Shown here: one piece after another, positions 1 through 12,802 of the stretch
Layout of the letters: every line of letters starts with the position of its first letter
Numbering within the stretch: the first letter of the stretch is position 1
Assembly: GCF_000158955.1 (NCBI RefSeq)
Contig: NZ_GG657757.1
Coordinates: 2,436,063-2,473,559, forward strand
Reading direction: 5' to 3'
DNA length: 37,497 nt
From: Streptomyces viridochromogenes DSM 40736
GTDB taxonomy: Bacteria; Actinomycetota; Actinomycetes; Streptomycetales; Streptomycetaceae
Program-made: the position numbers and the translations under genes
Notes under the pieces: generated by a model
Seen by the model: the letters and a program-made list of their open reading frames with translations, nothing else
Database searches by the model: none
Told to the model about the DNA's origin: nothing

Positions 1-16
1 ACCCAACGTAGTGCGG

Positions 17-5413
<5,397 letters not shown>

Positions 5414-5462
5414 TGACGTGGACTCCTTGCGATTGCGGCTCTCTCGGGTCCGACCCCGCGCG

Positions 5463-5493
5463 ACCGTATCGCCGCCGAAACGCTTACAGCAAG
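5463..5493 (-). promoter_or_regulatory. Candidate pul promoter with overlapping mal-type operator
   Basis: On the minus strand TTGCTG (5492-5487) and TACGGT (5468-5463) are 18 bases apart and could be the -35 and -10. The box read on the plus strand as CTTACAGCAAG (5483-5493) covers the -35. It differs by one base from the perfect palindrome ahead of aml. Repression by MalR through this box is inference. Confidence 0.5.
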
Positions 5494-5546
5494 AGTCCTG
5501 AAACTGTTGGAAAGAACTTTCAGCGGGTCGAGTTGGCCCGCAGTGG

Positions 5547-5573
5547 TCGCCCCCCAGGGGTTCCGGGGGGCGA
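5547..5573 (-). terminator. Hairpin terminator after aml
   Basis: A perfect 9-bp stem (TCGCCCCCC, 5547-5555, with GGGGGGCGA, 5565-5573) and a 9-base loop lie 64 bases beyond the aml stop. There is no U-tract, which is common in Streptomyces. It separates aml from pul. Confidence 0.7.
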
Positions 5574-5637
5574 GTGTTCGGGGAACGTGAGGCAGCGCTC
5601 CGGAAGCGTCAATCCCTCACGCACCACGCCGGGCCGC

Positions 5638-7011
5638 TCAGCAGGTCGGCCTGCCCGCCTGGAGGGCGAGAGCCGTGTTGGCGCCGAGCGTCGCGGTGAA
5701 CTGGCCGCTGGAGCTCACGGTCACCGTCGTGTTGTTCTGCACGTTGCAGTACGACCCCGCCGGCAGCGAGGTCTGGTACGTCCGGGTCAGCGAGCCCGAC
5801 TCGTGGTTGATGGCCACGAAGCCCTTGCTGCCCCGGCCGAAGGCGATCGCATCGCCTCCGTTGTCCCACCAGTTGGTGACGGCCTGGCGCCGGGTGGCGT
5901 TGCGGAAGCCGACCATGGACTTGATCTCGGGCCAGTTGTGCTGGCACTTCCAGCCGTCCTGCCAGCAGGCGTTCACCTGTCCGCCGCCCGGCGGGCCCGC
6001 GTCCGGGTCCGAGAACTCGTAGCCGGAGTTGATGTCGGGGGCTCCGTAGGGCCAGGCCAGCATGAAGACGTTGGCCAGGGTGTAGTTGGCGTTGTCCTTG
6101 TAGCTGAGGGTCGACCCGTTCCGCTCGGTGTCGTGGTTGTCCACGAAGACACCCGAGACGCCGCTGTTCATGTAGCCCCAGCCCTCGCCGTAGTTCTTCA
6201 GGTAGGCGAGGTTCTCGTTGTTGAAGACCCGCTTGAGGTCGTAGGCGTAGCGGAACTCCTGGACGTCGCCGTTACTCGTGTACTCGGTGGGCTGGACGGC
6301 CTCGCCGGAGCCGTAGATGACCTCCTGCTTCCAGTACACCGACGGATTGCTCAGCCGGGACTTGATGTTCGCCAGGTCGGCGGCGTCCATGTGCTTGGCC
6401 GCGTCGATGCGGAAGCCGTCCACGCCGAGGGAGAGCAGGTCGTTCATGTACCCGGCGATGGTCCTGCGGACGTAGTCCTCGCCGGTGTCGAGGTCGGCGA
6501 GGCCCACCAGTTCGCAGTGCTGGACGTTCCAGCGGTCCTGGTAGTTGCTGATCCGGCTCGTGCAGTCGTCGAAGTCGTACGAGGAGTACAGCCCCGGATA
6601 GTCGTACTTCGTGTACGAAGACCCGCCGGTGCCGGTGCCGCCGCCCGCCGACATGTGGTTGACGACGGTGTCGGCGACGACCTTCACACCGGCCGCGTGG
6701 CAGGTGTTCACCATGTTCCGGAAGGCCGTGCGGTCACCGAGCCGGCCGGCGATCTTGTAGCTGACCGGCTGGTACGACGTCCACCACTGCGGGCCCTGTA
6801 TGTGCTCGGCGGGCGGGGAGACCTGGACGTAGCCGTATCCGGCGGGGCCCAGGGTGTTCGTGCACTCGCGGGCGACGGAGGCGAAGTTCCACTCGAAGAG
6901 GACGGCGGTGACGTCCTTGGCGCCAGGTGGGGAAGCCTGGGCGTTGGTCGGGTTCATGACAACCGCAGCCGCGGCGAGCGCGACGGCGGCGGGAAGGAAT
7001 CTGCGTGCCAT
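5638..7011 (-). CDS. aml: Secreted alpha-amylase (GH13, animal-like subfamily), no starch-binding domain
   Basis: This 457-residue endo-1,4-alpha-glucanase has a signal peptide ([10 protein letters not shown] to about residue 26). The barrel carries VVADTVVNH (111-119), catalytic D203 in [10 protein letters not shown]237 in YGSGEAV and D294 in DNHDTERN. The GFRID arginine and the Asn of DTERN match chloride-ligand positions of animal-type amylases. Several cysteines (50, 104, 150, 166 and others) suggest disulfides. The protein ends just after the beta-sandwich C domain (LQAGRPTC); many Streptomyces amylases are about 100 residues longer and carry a CBM20, which is absent here. The ATG follows GAAGGAA by 7 bases. 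It sits between aglA and pul and has strong mal-type boxes upstream, so it probably belongs to the maltodextrin regulon. Confidence 0.95.
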   Translation of the reverse strand: MARRFLPAAVALAAAAVVMNPTNAQASPPGAKDVTAVLFEWNFASVARECTNTLGPAGYGYVQVSPPAEHIQGPQWWTSYQPVSYKIAGRLGDRTAFRNMVNTCHAAGVKVVADTVVNHMSAGGGTGTGGSSYTKYDYPGLYSSYDFDDCTSRISNYQDRWNVQHCELVGLADLDTGEDYVRRTIAGYMNDLLSLGVDGFRIDAAKHMDAADLANIKSRLSNPSVYWKQEVIYGSGEAVQPTEYTSNGDVQEFRYAYDLKRVFNNENLAYLKNYGEGWGYMNSGVSGVFVDNHDTERNGSTLSYKDNANYTLANVFMLAWPYGAPDINSGYEFSDPDAGPPGGGQVNACWQDGWKCQHNWPEIKSMVGFRNATRRQAVTNWWDNGGDAIAFGRGSKGFVAINHESGSLTRTYQTSLPAGSYCNVQNNTTVTVSSSGQFTATLGANTALALQAGRPTC

Positions 7012-7038
7012 GTGGGGTTTCCTTCTTCGTTGAAGGTT

Positions 7039-7064
7039 CTTGCTGCAAGGTTCAGAAACCTTGC
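7039..7064 (-). promoter_or_regulatory. aml operator region: two overlapping palindromes
   Basis: CTTGC-T-GCAAG (7039-7049) is a perfect 5-1-5 palindrome. GCAAGGTT-CAGA-AACCTTGC (7045-7064) is a perfect 8-4-8 palindrome sharing its left arm with the first. Both are within 55 bases of the aml start. The first recurs with one mismatch ahead of malE and pul, so it is the best candidate for the MalR (LacI-family) operator. I could not place the -10 and -35 with confidence. Confidence 0.7.
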
Positions 7065-7082
7065 GGTGACGCAGATGTTAAA

Positions 7083-7110
7083 GGCCCGCCACCCGAAAGG
7101 GCAGCGGGCC
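7083..7110 (-). terminator. Hairpin terminator after aglA
   Basis: A stem GGCCCGC (7083-7089) with GCGGGCC (7104-7110) encloses a small inner CCC-GAAA-GGG hairpin. It lies about 20 bases after the aglA stop and is followed on the transcribed strand by TTTAA. It closes the malEFG-aglA block directly ahead of the aml operators. Confidence 0.75.
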
Positions 7111-7130
7111 GTACGAAATTCAAAGGAAAA

Positions 7131-8843
7131 TCAGGCGCGGGCCCCCGCGGTCGCGGTGGTCCACCACACCGTGGTGTCCGCCGGCACCTTCGCCTCGTCG
7201 TCGGCCTGGAGGATCTCCCCGCTCGCGACCAGCACCCGGCCGTACGCCGGCATCGCCACCGACTCGCCGGTGGTGTTCGCGACGCACACGAACTCCCCGC
7301 GCCGGAAGGCGAGCACACCCTCGGGCGCCCGCAGCCACTCCACCGACGAACCGGCGCCGAGGTCGCGCTGCTCGCGGCGCACCGCGAGCGCGGCCCGGTA
7401 CAGCTCCAGGGTCGAGCCGGGCTCGCCGGTCTGCGCCTCGACGCTCAGCTCGCCCCACCCGTCCGGCTGCGGCAGCCAGCTGCCGCCGTCACCGAAGCCG
7501 TACGACGGCCCGGTCCGGGTCCACGGGATCGGCACCCGGCACCCGTCGCGGAAGCCGTCCTGGCCCGCGCCCCGGAAGTACGCCGGGTCCTGGCGCACCT
7601 CGTCCGGCAGGTCGACGACGTCCGGCAGGCCCAGCTCCTCGCCCTGGTAGACGTAGGCCGAGCCGGGCAGCGCGAGCATGACGAGGGTCGCGGCCCTCGC
7701 CCTGCGCAGGCCCAGGTCCCGGTCGCCGACCAGGCGGATCTGGGTGCCGAGGCCGGGCGGGTTGGCGAAGCGGGTGGCGTGCCGGGTCACGTCGTGGTTG
7801 GACAGCACCCAGGTGGCGGGTGCGCCGACCGGACGCATGGCGTCCAGGGTGCGGTCGATGACCTCGCGCATCTCCGCGGCGTTCCAGTGCGTGCTGAGGT
7901 ACTGGAAGTTGAAGGCCTGGTGCAGCTCGTCCGGACGGACGTAGTGGGCGGTGCGCTCGATGGTCGGCGTCCACGCCTCCGCGACGAAGATCCTCTCCCC
8001 CGCGTACTCGTCCAGGATGAGCCGCCACTGCCGGTAGATCTCGTGCACGCCCTCCTGGTCGAAGAACGGCATGACATCGTTGCCCAGCAGCTTCACCTGG
8101 TCGTGGGATCCGAGGTCGGGCAGCCCCTCTGCCTTCACCAGACCGTGGGCGACGTCGATACGGAAGCCGTCGACGCCCATGTCCAGCCAGAACCGCAGGA
8201 TGGAGCGGAACTCGTCGCCGACCGCCGGGTGCTCCCAGTTGAAGTCGGGCTGCTCGGGGGCGAAGAGGTGCAGGTACCACTCGCCGGGCGAGCCGTCGGG
8301 CTCGGTGACCCTGGTCCAGGCCGGGCCGCCGAAGATCGACTCCCAGTCGTTGGGCGGCAGCGCGCCGTCGGCTCCCTTGCCGGGACGGAAGTGATAGCGC
8401 TCCCGCAGCGGGGAGCCCGGGCCCTCGGCGACCGCGCGCCTGAACCACTCGTGCTGGTCGGAGGAGTGGTTGGGCACCAGGTCGACGATGATCCTCAGCC
8501 CCAGCTCGTGGGCGTCGCGGATCAGCGCGTCGGCGTCCAGGAGGTTGCCGAACATCGGGTCGACGGCCCGGTAGTCGGCGACGTCGTAGCCCGCGTCGGC
8601 CTGCGGCGAGGCGTAGAAGGGGCTGAGCCACACGGCGTCCACGCCGAGGTCGCGCAGGTACGGCAGACGGGTGCGGACACCCTCCAGGTCGCCCATGCCG
8701 TCACCGTTGCTGTCGGCGAAGCTGCGCGGGTACACCTGGTAGATCACGGCGTCCCGCCACCAGTCGCGTCGCATGGCGACGGTGGCGACGGCCGCTGCGG
8801 AAGTGGGGGTGGGGGCAGGGGCGGCTGAGTGCTGCTGGCTCAT
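7131..8843 (-). CDS. aglA: Cytoplasmic alpha-glucosidase (GH13), maltodextrin hydrolase
   Basis: This 570-residue GH13 oligo-alpha-glucosidase probably releases glucose from imported maltose and maltodextrins. It has no signal peptide; the first 25 residues are a low-complexity Ala/Pro stretch ahead of the conserved DWWRDAVIYQVYPRSF. Conserved regions are DLVPNHSS (121-128), GFRIDVAHG with nucleophile D230, FVAEAW with acid/base E289 and LSNHDVTR with D351. The ATG follows AAGGA. It is the last gene of the malE-malF-malG-aglA series, but 240 bases separate it from malG, so it may also have its own transcript. Trehalose or sucrose hydrolases share the fold; the location argues for maltodextrins. 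Confidence 0.9.
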   Translation of the reverse strand: MSQQHSAAPAPTPTSAAAVATVAMRRDWWRDAVIYQVYPRSFADSNGDGMGDLEGVRTRLPYLRDLGVDAVWLSPFYASPQADAGYDVADYRAVDPMFGNLLDADALIRDAHELGLRIIVDLVPNHSSDQHEWFRRAVAEGPGSPLRERYHFRPGKGADGALPPNDWESIFGGPAWTRVTEPDGSPGEWYLHLFAPEQPDFNWEHPAVGDEFRSILRFWLDMGVDGFRIDVAHGLVKAEGLPDLGSHDQVKLLGNDVMPFFDQEGVHEIYRQWRLILDEYAGERIFVAEAWTPTIERTAHYVRPDELHQAFNFQYLSTHWNAAEMREVIDRTLDAMRPVGAPATWVLSNHDVTRHATRFANPPGLGTQIRLVGDRDLGLRRARAATLVMLALPGSAYVYQGEELGLPDVVDLPDEVRQDPAYFRGAGQDGFRDGCRVPIPWTRTGPSYGFGDGGSWLPQPDGWGELSVEAQTGEPGSTLELYRAALAVRREQRDLGAGSSVEWLRAPEGVLAFRRGEFVCVANTTGESVAMPAYGRVLVASGEILQADDEAKVPADTTVWWTTATAGARA

Positions 8844-9083
8844 GTCGTCCTTGGAGTGACAGTGGTGTGGTCATGTGGGGCGTGGATCGGGGTGACGAGG
8901 CGGCCGCGGCACAGCGGGGTCGGATAGGCACCGCGGCCACCTCGGGCTTGCGAGGGCGGATCGGCAGCGCCCCTAGGGGCGCGAGGATCCATCGATCTGC
9001 GGCTCCGCCGCGTGGGCGCGACCAGCCGCGACGGCGCCGCAGCCGAGCGACGGCCCGTCTCGGCTCCACCAGCGGAGCGTGCC
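8844..9083 (-). other. malG-aglA intergenic region with palindromes
   Basis: This 240-base gap holds no convincing ORF. It contains the 16-base perfect palindrome GCGCCCCTAGGGGCGC (8967-8982) and a short GCGGC-TCC-GCCGC hairpin (8999-9011). Either could act as a processing or attenuation signal before aglA. I found no full copy of the mal-type box and no convincing promoter. Confidence 0.5.
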
Positions 9084-9998
9084 TCACCCCTTGGTGCCAC
9101 CGGCGGTGAGCCCGGTCACCAGGTTCTTCTGCACGAGGTAGAAGAACAGGGCGGCCGGTATCGCGATCAGCACGGCCGTCGCGGCCATCAGGTTCCGCTG
9201 CGCGTCATGCTCGCTCACGAACGTCTGCAGACCGACGGCGAACGTGTACTTGTCGTCGCTCAGCATGAACGTCGAGGCGAACGCGACCTCACCGAAGGCC
9301 GTGAGGAAGCTGTAGAACGCGGCGACCGCGAGACCCGGCTTGGCGAGCGGCAGGATCAGCCGCGCGAACGTGCCGAAGGGGGTCAGCCCGTCGACCCGGC
9401 CGGCCTCGTCGATCTCGAATGGGATGGTGTCGAAGTAACCCTTCATCAGCCAGGCGCAGTACGGCACGATCGTGGTGCAGTTGACAAGGATGAGACCAAG
9501 GTAGCTGTCGATGAGCTGCAGATCCGAGAGGATCTGGTACATCGGCACGATCAGTACCGCGATGGGGAACATCTGGGTGACCAGCAGCACCCACATGAGC
9601 TTGCGGTAGCCGGGGAACCGCATGCGGGAGACCGCGTATCCGGTGGACGCGGCGACGACGACGCCGATGAGGGTCGTGCCGAGCACCACGATCAGCGTGC
9701 TCTTCAGCCAGTCGAAGAAGCTGGTGTCCTGGAGGACGAACGCGTAGTTGTCGAGCGTCATCTTGCTCCAGATGCGCCCGGGGTGGAGGTAGTCGTCCTT
9801 GTCCGGGCCGAGGGACAGGAAGACCAGCCAGGCGACCGGGAGGAGCGCGATCAGGCTCGCGCCGATCAGCACGGCGTGCGAGGCGAGGGAGGCCGCGCGG
9901 GTGCTCGCGCCGCGGCCGCGGACCGTGCGGGGCGCGGCGGGGCGCCGCTCGGTCACCGTGGCGGAGGCCTCGACGGTGGTCGTACTCGTCGTACTCAT
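9084..9998 (-). CDS. malG: Maltodextrin ABC transporter permease MalG
   Basis: This 304-residue inner-membrane permease pairs with MalF to move maltodextrins handed over by MalE. About 45 hydrophilic residues precede the first membrane segment (HAVLIGASLIALLPVAWLVF). Further segments are near VLGTTLIGVVVAAS, VLLVTQMFPIAVLIV, LGLILVNCTTIVPY, the region around AAFYSFLTAF, and ATAVLIAIPAALFFYLV. The EAA loop that contacts the ATPase is visible as EIDEAGRVDGLTPFGTFARL. It starts 15 bases after the malF stop, so the two are clearly co-transcribed. No ATPase gene is nearby; in Streptomyces a shared MsiK-type ATPase encoded elsewhere serves such importers (family knowledge). Confidence 0.94.
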   Translation of the reverse strand: MSTTSTTTVEASATVTERRPAAPRTVRGRGASTRAASLASHAVLIGASLIALLPVAWLVFLSLGPDKDDYLHPGRIWSKMTLDNYAFVLQDTSFFDWLKSTLIVVLGTTLIGVVVAASTGYAVSRMRFPGYRKLMWVLLVTQMFPIAVLIVPMYQILSDLQLIDSYLGLILVNCTTIVPYCAWLMKGYFDTIPFEIDEAGRVDGLTPFGTFARLILPLAKPGLAVAAFYSFLTAFGEVAFASTFMLSDDKYTFAVGLQTFVSEHDAQRNLMAATAVLIAIPAALFFYLVQKNLVTGLTAGGTKG

Positions 9999-10013
9999 TT
10001 CGAGACTCCTGCC

Positions 10014-11018
10014 TCAGATCGCGAGCTGCTGCTCGTTGCGGTTCAGCCAGCGGCGGTAGAAGGAGGTGAAGACGATCAGGATGGACAGGAGCAGGATCCC
10101 GTAGGCCGCGGACTGGGCGTAGTCGCGTGGCTGCTGCCCGAAGCCCAGGTAGTAGGCCCAGGTCACGAGGATCTGGGCGTCGGGCGCGGTGTTGCCGAAC
10201 AGCAGGAAGATGATGGCGAACTGGTTGAAGGTCCAGATGACGCCGAGGAGCACGACGGTGGTGCTGACGGACCTCAGGCCGGGCAGGGTGACGTACCGGA
10301 ACCGCTGCCAGGCATTGGCGCCGTCCATCTCGGAGGCCTCGTACAGGCTCGCGTCGATCGACTGCAGTCCCCCGAGCAGCGAGACCATCATGAACGGCAC
10401 ACCGCACCAGGTGTTGACCATGATCGCGGCGAACCGCTGCCAGAAGGTGTCCTCCAGCCACAGCGGGCTCGGCAGCCCCAGCATGTCCAGGCCGCTGTTG
10501 ATGACGCCGCCGTCGGCGAGCATGAACCGCCAGCCGAACACGGTGACGAAGGTCGGCACCGCCCAGGGCAGCACCAGGATCATCCGGTAGAGGGTGCGGC
10601 CGCGCAGCTTCTGGTTGAGGAGCAGGGCGAGACCGAGACCGATGGCGTAGTGCAGGGCGACACAGGCCGCCGTCCAGAAGATGGTCCACAGGAAGTGCGA
10701 CCAGAAGCGGTCGTACGCCGTCGGGCCCCACAGGATGTCGGCGTAGTTGTCCAGCCCGATGAACTTGTAGGTGGCGTCGATGTGGTTGACGCCGATCGTG
10801 CGGGCGGTGTTCAGGCTGTTGGCGTCGGTCAGCGTGAGGTACAGGCCGTACGCCAGCGGGTACAGCACGAGGACCCCGAGGACGATCGCCACCGGGGCGA
10901 TCATCGCGTAGGCGTACCAGTGCTTGTGGAAGCCGTTCTTCAGCCGCTGGCCCGGCCCGGGGCGCTGTTCCCGCTCACCGCGCCGCTTGCCGGTCGCTCG
11001 GTCGATGGCGACTGTCAT
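10014..11018 (-). CDS. malF: Maltodextrin ABC transporter permease MalF
   Basis: This 334-residue permease is the partner of MalG. A basic N-terminus (about 35 residues) precedes the first segment (YAYAMIAPVAIVLGVLVLYPLAYGLYL). The EAA motif reads EASEMDGANAWQRFRYVTLP. The protein is shorter than enterobacterial MalF because it lacks the large periplasmic P2 insertion, as is usual in Gram-positive homologues. The ATG follows AGAAGG. A 124-base gap with a long stem-loop separates it from malE. Confidence 0.93.
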   Translation of the reverse strand: MTVAIDRATGKRRGEREQRPGPGQRLKNGFHKHWYAYAMIAPVAIVLGVLVLYPLAYGLYLTLTDANSLNTARTIGVNHIDATYKFIGLDNYADILWGPTAYDRFWSHFLWTIFWTAACVALHYAIGLGLALLLNQKLRGRTLYRMILVLPWAVPTFVTVFGWRFMLADGGVINSGLDMLGLPSPLWLEDTFWQRFAAIMVNTWCGVPFMMVSLLGGLQSIDASLYEASEMDGANAWQRFRYVTLPGLRSVSTTVVLLGVIWTFNQFAIIFLLFGNTAPDAQILVTWAYYLGFGQQPRDYAQSAAYGILLLSILIVFTSFYRRWLNRNEQQLAI

Positions 11019-11087
11019 GGTTCGACACCTTCTGGAGGTTCAAGGAGTTCAGGGGGAGCTGCCCGGGCCCAGGCGCGGGCGCAGGCC

Positions 11088-11136
11088 GGTGGCCGCCGGC
11101 TCCCCTCCCCCATGACGGGGGGATCCGGCGGCCACC
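11088..11136 (-). other. malE-malF intercistronic stem-loop
   Basis: A perfect 12-bp stem (GGTGGCCGCCGG, 11088-11099, with its complement at 11125-11136) is topped by a second 6-bp stem (TCCCCC 11106-11111, GGGGGA 11118-11123). It begins 6 bases after the malE stop. Its position fits partial termination or 3'-end protection of malE mRNA, giving more binding protein than permease. That role is inferred by analogy with other binding-protein operons. Confidence 0.75.
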
Positions 11137-11142
11137 CGGCGG

Positions 11143-12411
11143 TCACTTGGAGAAGTCCGGCACCAGCTTGGCTATGGCGGTCTCGGCGTCGCCGAGGCCC
11201 TTGTCCAGGGACTCCTTGCCGCCGGCGATCTCGATCAGCTCGTCGTCGAGCGGACCCCACAGGGAGCTGTACTCGGGCAGCGCCGGGCGCGGCTGGGCGG
11301 AGGACAGCACGCCCTGGTAGCCGGCGATGCCCGGGTCGGCCTTGACCTCGGCGGTGTAGGCGTCCTCGCGGGTGGGGAGCGTGGAGTTCTTCAGCGCGAT
11401 GGTCTCCTGGGCCTTCGCCGAGGTCATGAAATTGACGAACTCCAGCGCGGCCTTCTGGTGCGCCTCGTCGGAGCCGGCGTAGACGGAGAGGTTGTGGCCG
11501 CCGGTCGGGGCGCCCGCCTTGCCGGTGGAGCCGGCCGGGACGGTGGCGATGCCGAGGTTGTTCTTGTCCTTGAAGGCCGAGCCCTTGTAGAAGTTGGTGA
11601 TCTCCCACGGGCCCTGGACGATCGAGGCGACCTTGCCGCTGACGAACGCCTCCTGGATGTGGGCGTAGGCGTCGGCGGTGGTGTCCGCCTTGTGCAGGCC
11701 CTTGCCCTTGAAGAGGCTCTGCCAGGTGCCGTAGGCCTTCTTGGCCGCGGGCGAGGTGACGGTGATCTTCTTGGCGTCGGCGTCGACGGTGTCGGTGCCC
11801 TCGCCGTAGAGGAAGGACTGGGCGTAGTAGGCCTGGGTGGAGCCCCAGTAGCCGTCGACGCCGGTCTTGTCCTTGACGGTGGCGGCGGCCTTCTTCAGGT
11901 CGTCCCAGGTCGTGGGGGCCTCGACGCCGGCCTTCTTGAACAGGGCCTTGTTGTAGACGAGGGCGAGGGTGTCCGTGGTGAAGGGGACGCCGTAGGTCTT
12001 GCCCTCGTACTTGGCCTGCTCGATCAGGCTGGGCTGGAACCCGGCCTGGTCCTTGAGGGCCTCGGTGCCGTCCAGCGGCAGGAAGAAGCCCTTCTTGGCG
12101 AAGGCCGGGGTCCAGCCGACCTCGGAACGCAGCACGTCGGGGGCGCCCTTGGAGCCGGCGGCGGTGTCGAACTTGTTCTGCGCCTGGTCGAAGGGGACGT
12201 TGACGTAGTTGACCTTGACGTCCTTGTGGGCGGCCTCGAACTCCTTGACCAGGGCCTTGTAGGTCGGCGCCTCGTTGGTGGCGTTGGAGGTGTCCCACCA
12301 GGTGATGGTGACCGGGCCGTCGGCCTCGTCGCCGCTGTCGCTTCCGCCGCAGGCCGTCGCCGCCAGGGCGAGGGACGCCACCAGCGCGGTGGCCGCTATG
12401 CCACGCCGCAT
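11143..12411 (-). CDS. malE: Maltodextrin-binding lipoprotein MalE
   Basis: This 422-residue solute-binding protein captures maltodextrins at the cell surface for MalFG. A lipoprotein signal (MRRGIAATALVASLALAATAC) places the lipidated cysteine at residue 21, followed by a Gly/Ser/Asp-rich tether. The mature part starts with PVTITWWDTSNA, typical of carbohydrate family 1 binding proteins, and includes ITVTSPAAKKAYGTWQSLF, a family-like central region. I place the start at the ATG at 12411, preceded by AAGGAG, because it gives a proper lipoprotein signal; the frame stays open upstream but that part runs through the promoter. It is the first gene of the import operon, divergent from malR. Confidence 0.94.
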   Translation of the reverse strand: MRRGIAATALVASLALAATACGGSDSGDEADGPVTITWWDTSNATNEAPTYKALVKEFEAAHKDVKVNYVNVPFDQAQNKFDTAAGSKGAPDVLRSEVGWTPAFAKKGFFLPLDGTEALKDQAGFQPSLIEQAKYEGKTYGVPFTTDTLALVYNKALFKKAGVEAPTTWDDLKKAAATVKDKTGVDGYWGSTQAYYAQSFLYGEGTDTVDADAKKITVTSPAAKKAYGTWQSLFKGKGLHKADTTADAYAHIQEAFVSGKVASIVQGPWEITNFYKGSAFKDKNNLGIATVPAGSTGKAGAPTGGHNLSVYAGSDEAHQKAALEFVNFMTSAKAQETIALKNSTLPTREDAYTAEVKADPGIAGYQGVLSSAQPRPALPEYSSLWGPLDDELIEIAGGKESLDKGLGDAETAIAKLVPDFSK

Positions 12412-12478
12412 GAGTTCTCCTTGAGGGTGAAAGCCCGTTGGTGCTGCCGACTGCGCCGTTGGCCGCCGGGCGTCGGTG

Positions 12479-12532
12479 AGATTAGCCGCGCTGCAAGGAG
12501 TTGCGAAAGACCTTGCAGCAAAAAGTTGCAAG
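12479..12532 (-). promoter_or_regulatory. malE promoter with overlapping mal-type operators
   Basis: On the minus strand TTCGCA (12507-12502) and TAATCT (12484-12479) are 17 bases apart, implying a transcript start near 12472 and a leader of about 60 bases. A 9-bp inverted repeat, GCTGCAAGG (12490-12498) and CCTTGCAGC (12511-12519), covers the spacer and -35. CTTGCAGCAAA (12512-12522) is a one-mismatch copy of the aml box, and another half-site (TTGCAAG) ends at 12532. A LacI-type repressor bound here would block polymerase. Confidence 0.7.
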
Positions 12533-12619
12533 GGGTGCGGATGGTTATCCCTCCGTGACCTCCCTCTGACTGCCCCGCTTCCCTGATTTCCGGCTGATCG
12601 ACGGGGAGTCGGACAGTTG

Positions 12620-12642
12620 TGCAAGACTCTGCAAGCACTTGC
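12620..12642. promoter_or_regulatory. Second cluster of mal-type half-sites between malE and malR
   Basis: TGCAAG occurs at 12620-12625 and 12630-12635, and GCAAG-CA-CTTGC at 12631-12642 is an inverted pair. The cluster lies about 90 bases upstream of the malE operator, within the 391-base malE-malR gap. It could act as an auxiliary operator for looping or as malR autoregulation. The rest of the gap (about 12643-12788) shows no other clear signal. Confidence 0.5.
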
Positions 12643-12802
12643 CATCCGTGTCCGCCAGAGGGAACATCCGTTGCGGATCGGACGCCGACCACGATTTCGA
12701 GGGACCGCGATGACCAAGCCACCCGCAGCGGGCCGCGCGGCGGCACGCACCAGGCGTCCCGTCGGTGTGCAAGCAGAACCCCGGCCGCTACAGTCCGGTG
12801 CT

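Noticed and set aside
12617..12802. Longer MalR beginning at 12617 or 12710
   Set aside because: LacI regulators start at the HTH. The extra residues are low complexity and overlap probable operator half-sites. The ATG at 12710 cannot be fully excluded.
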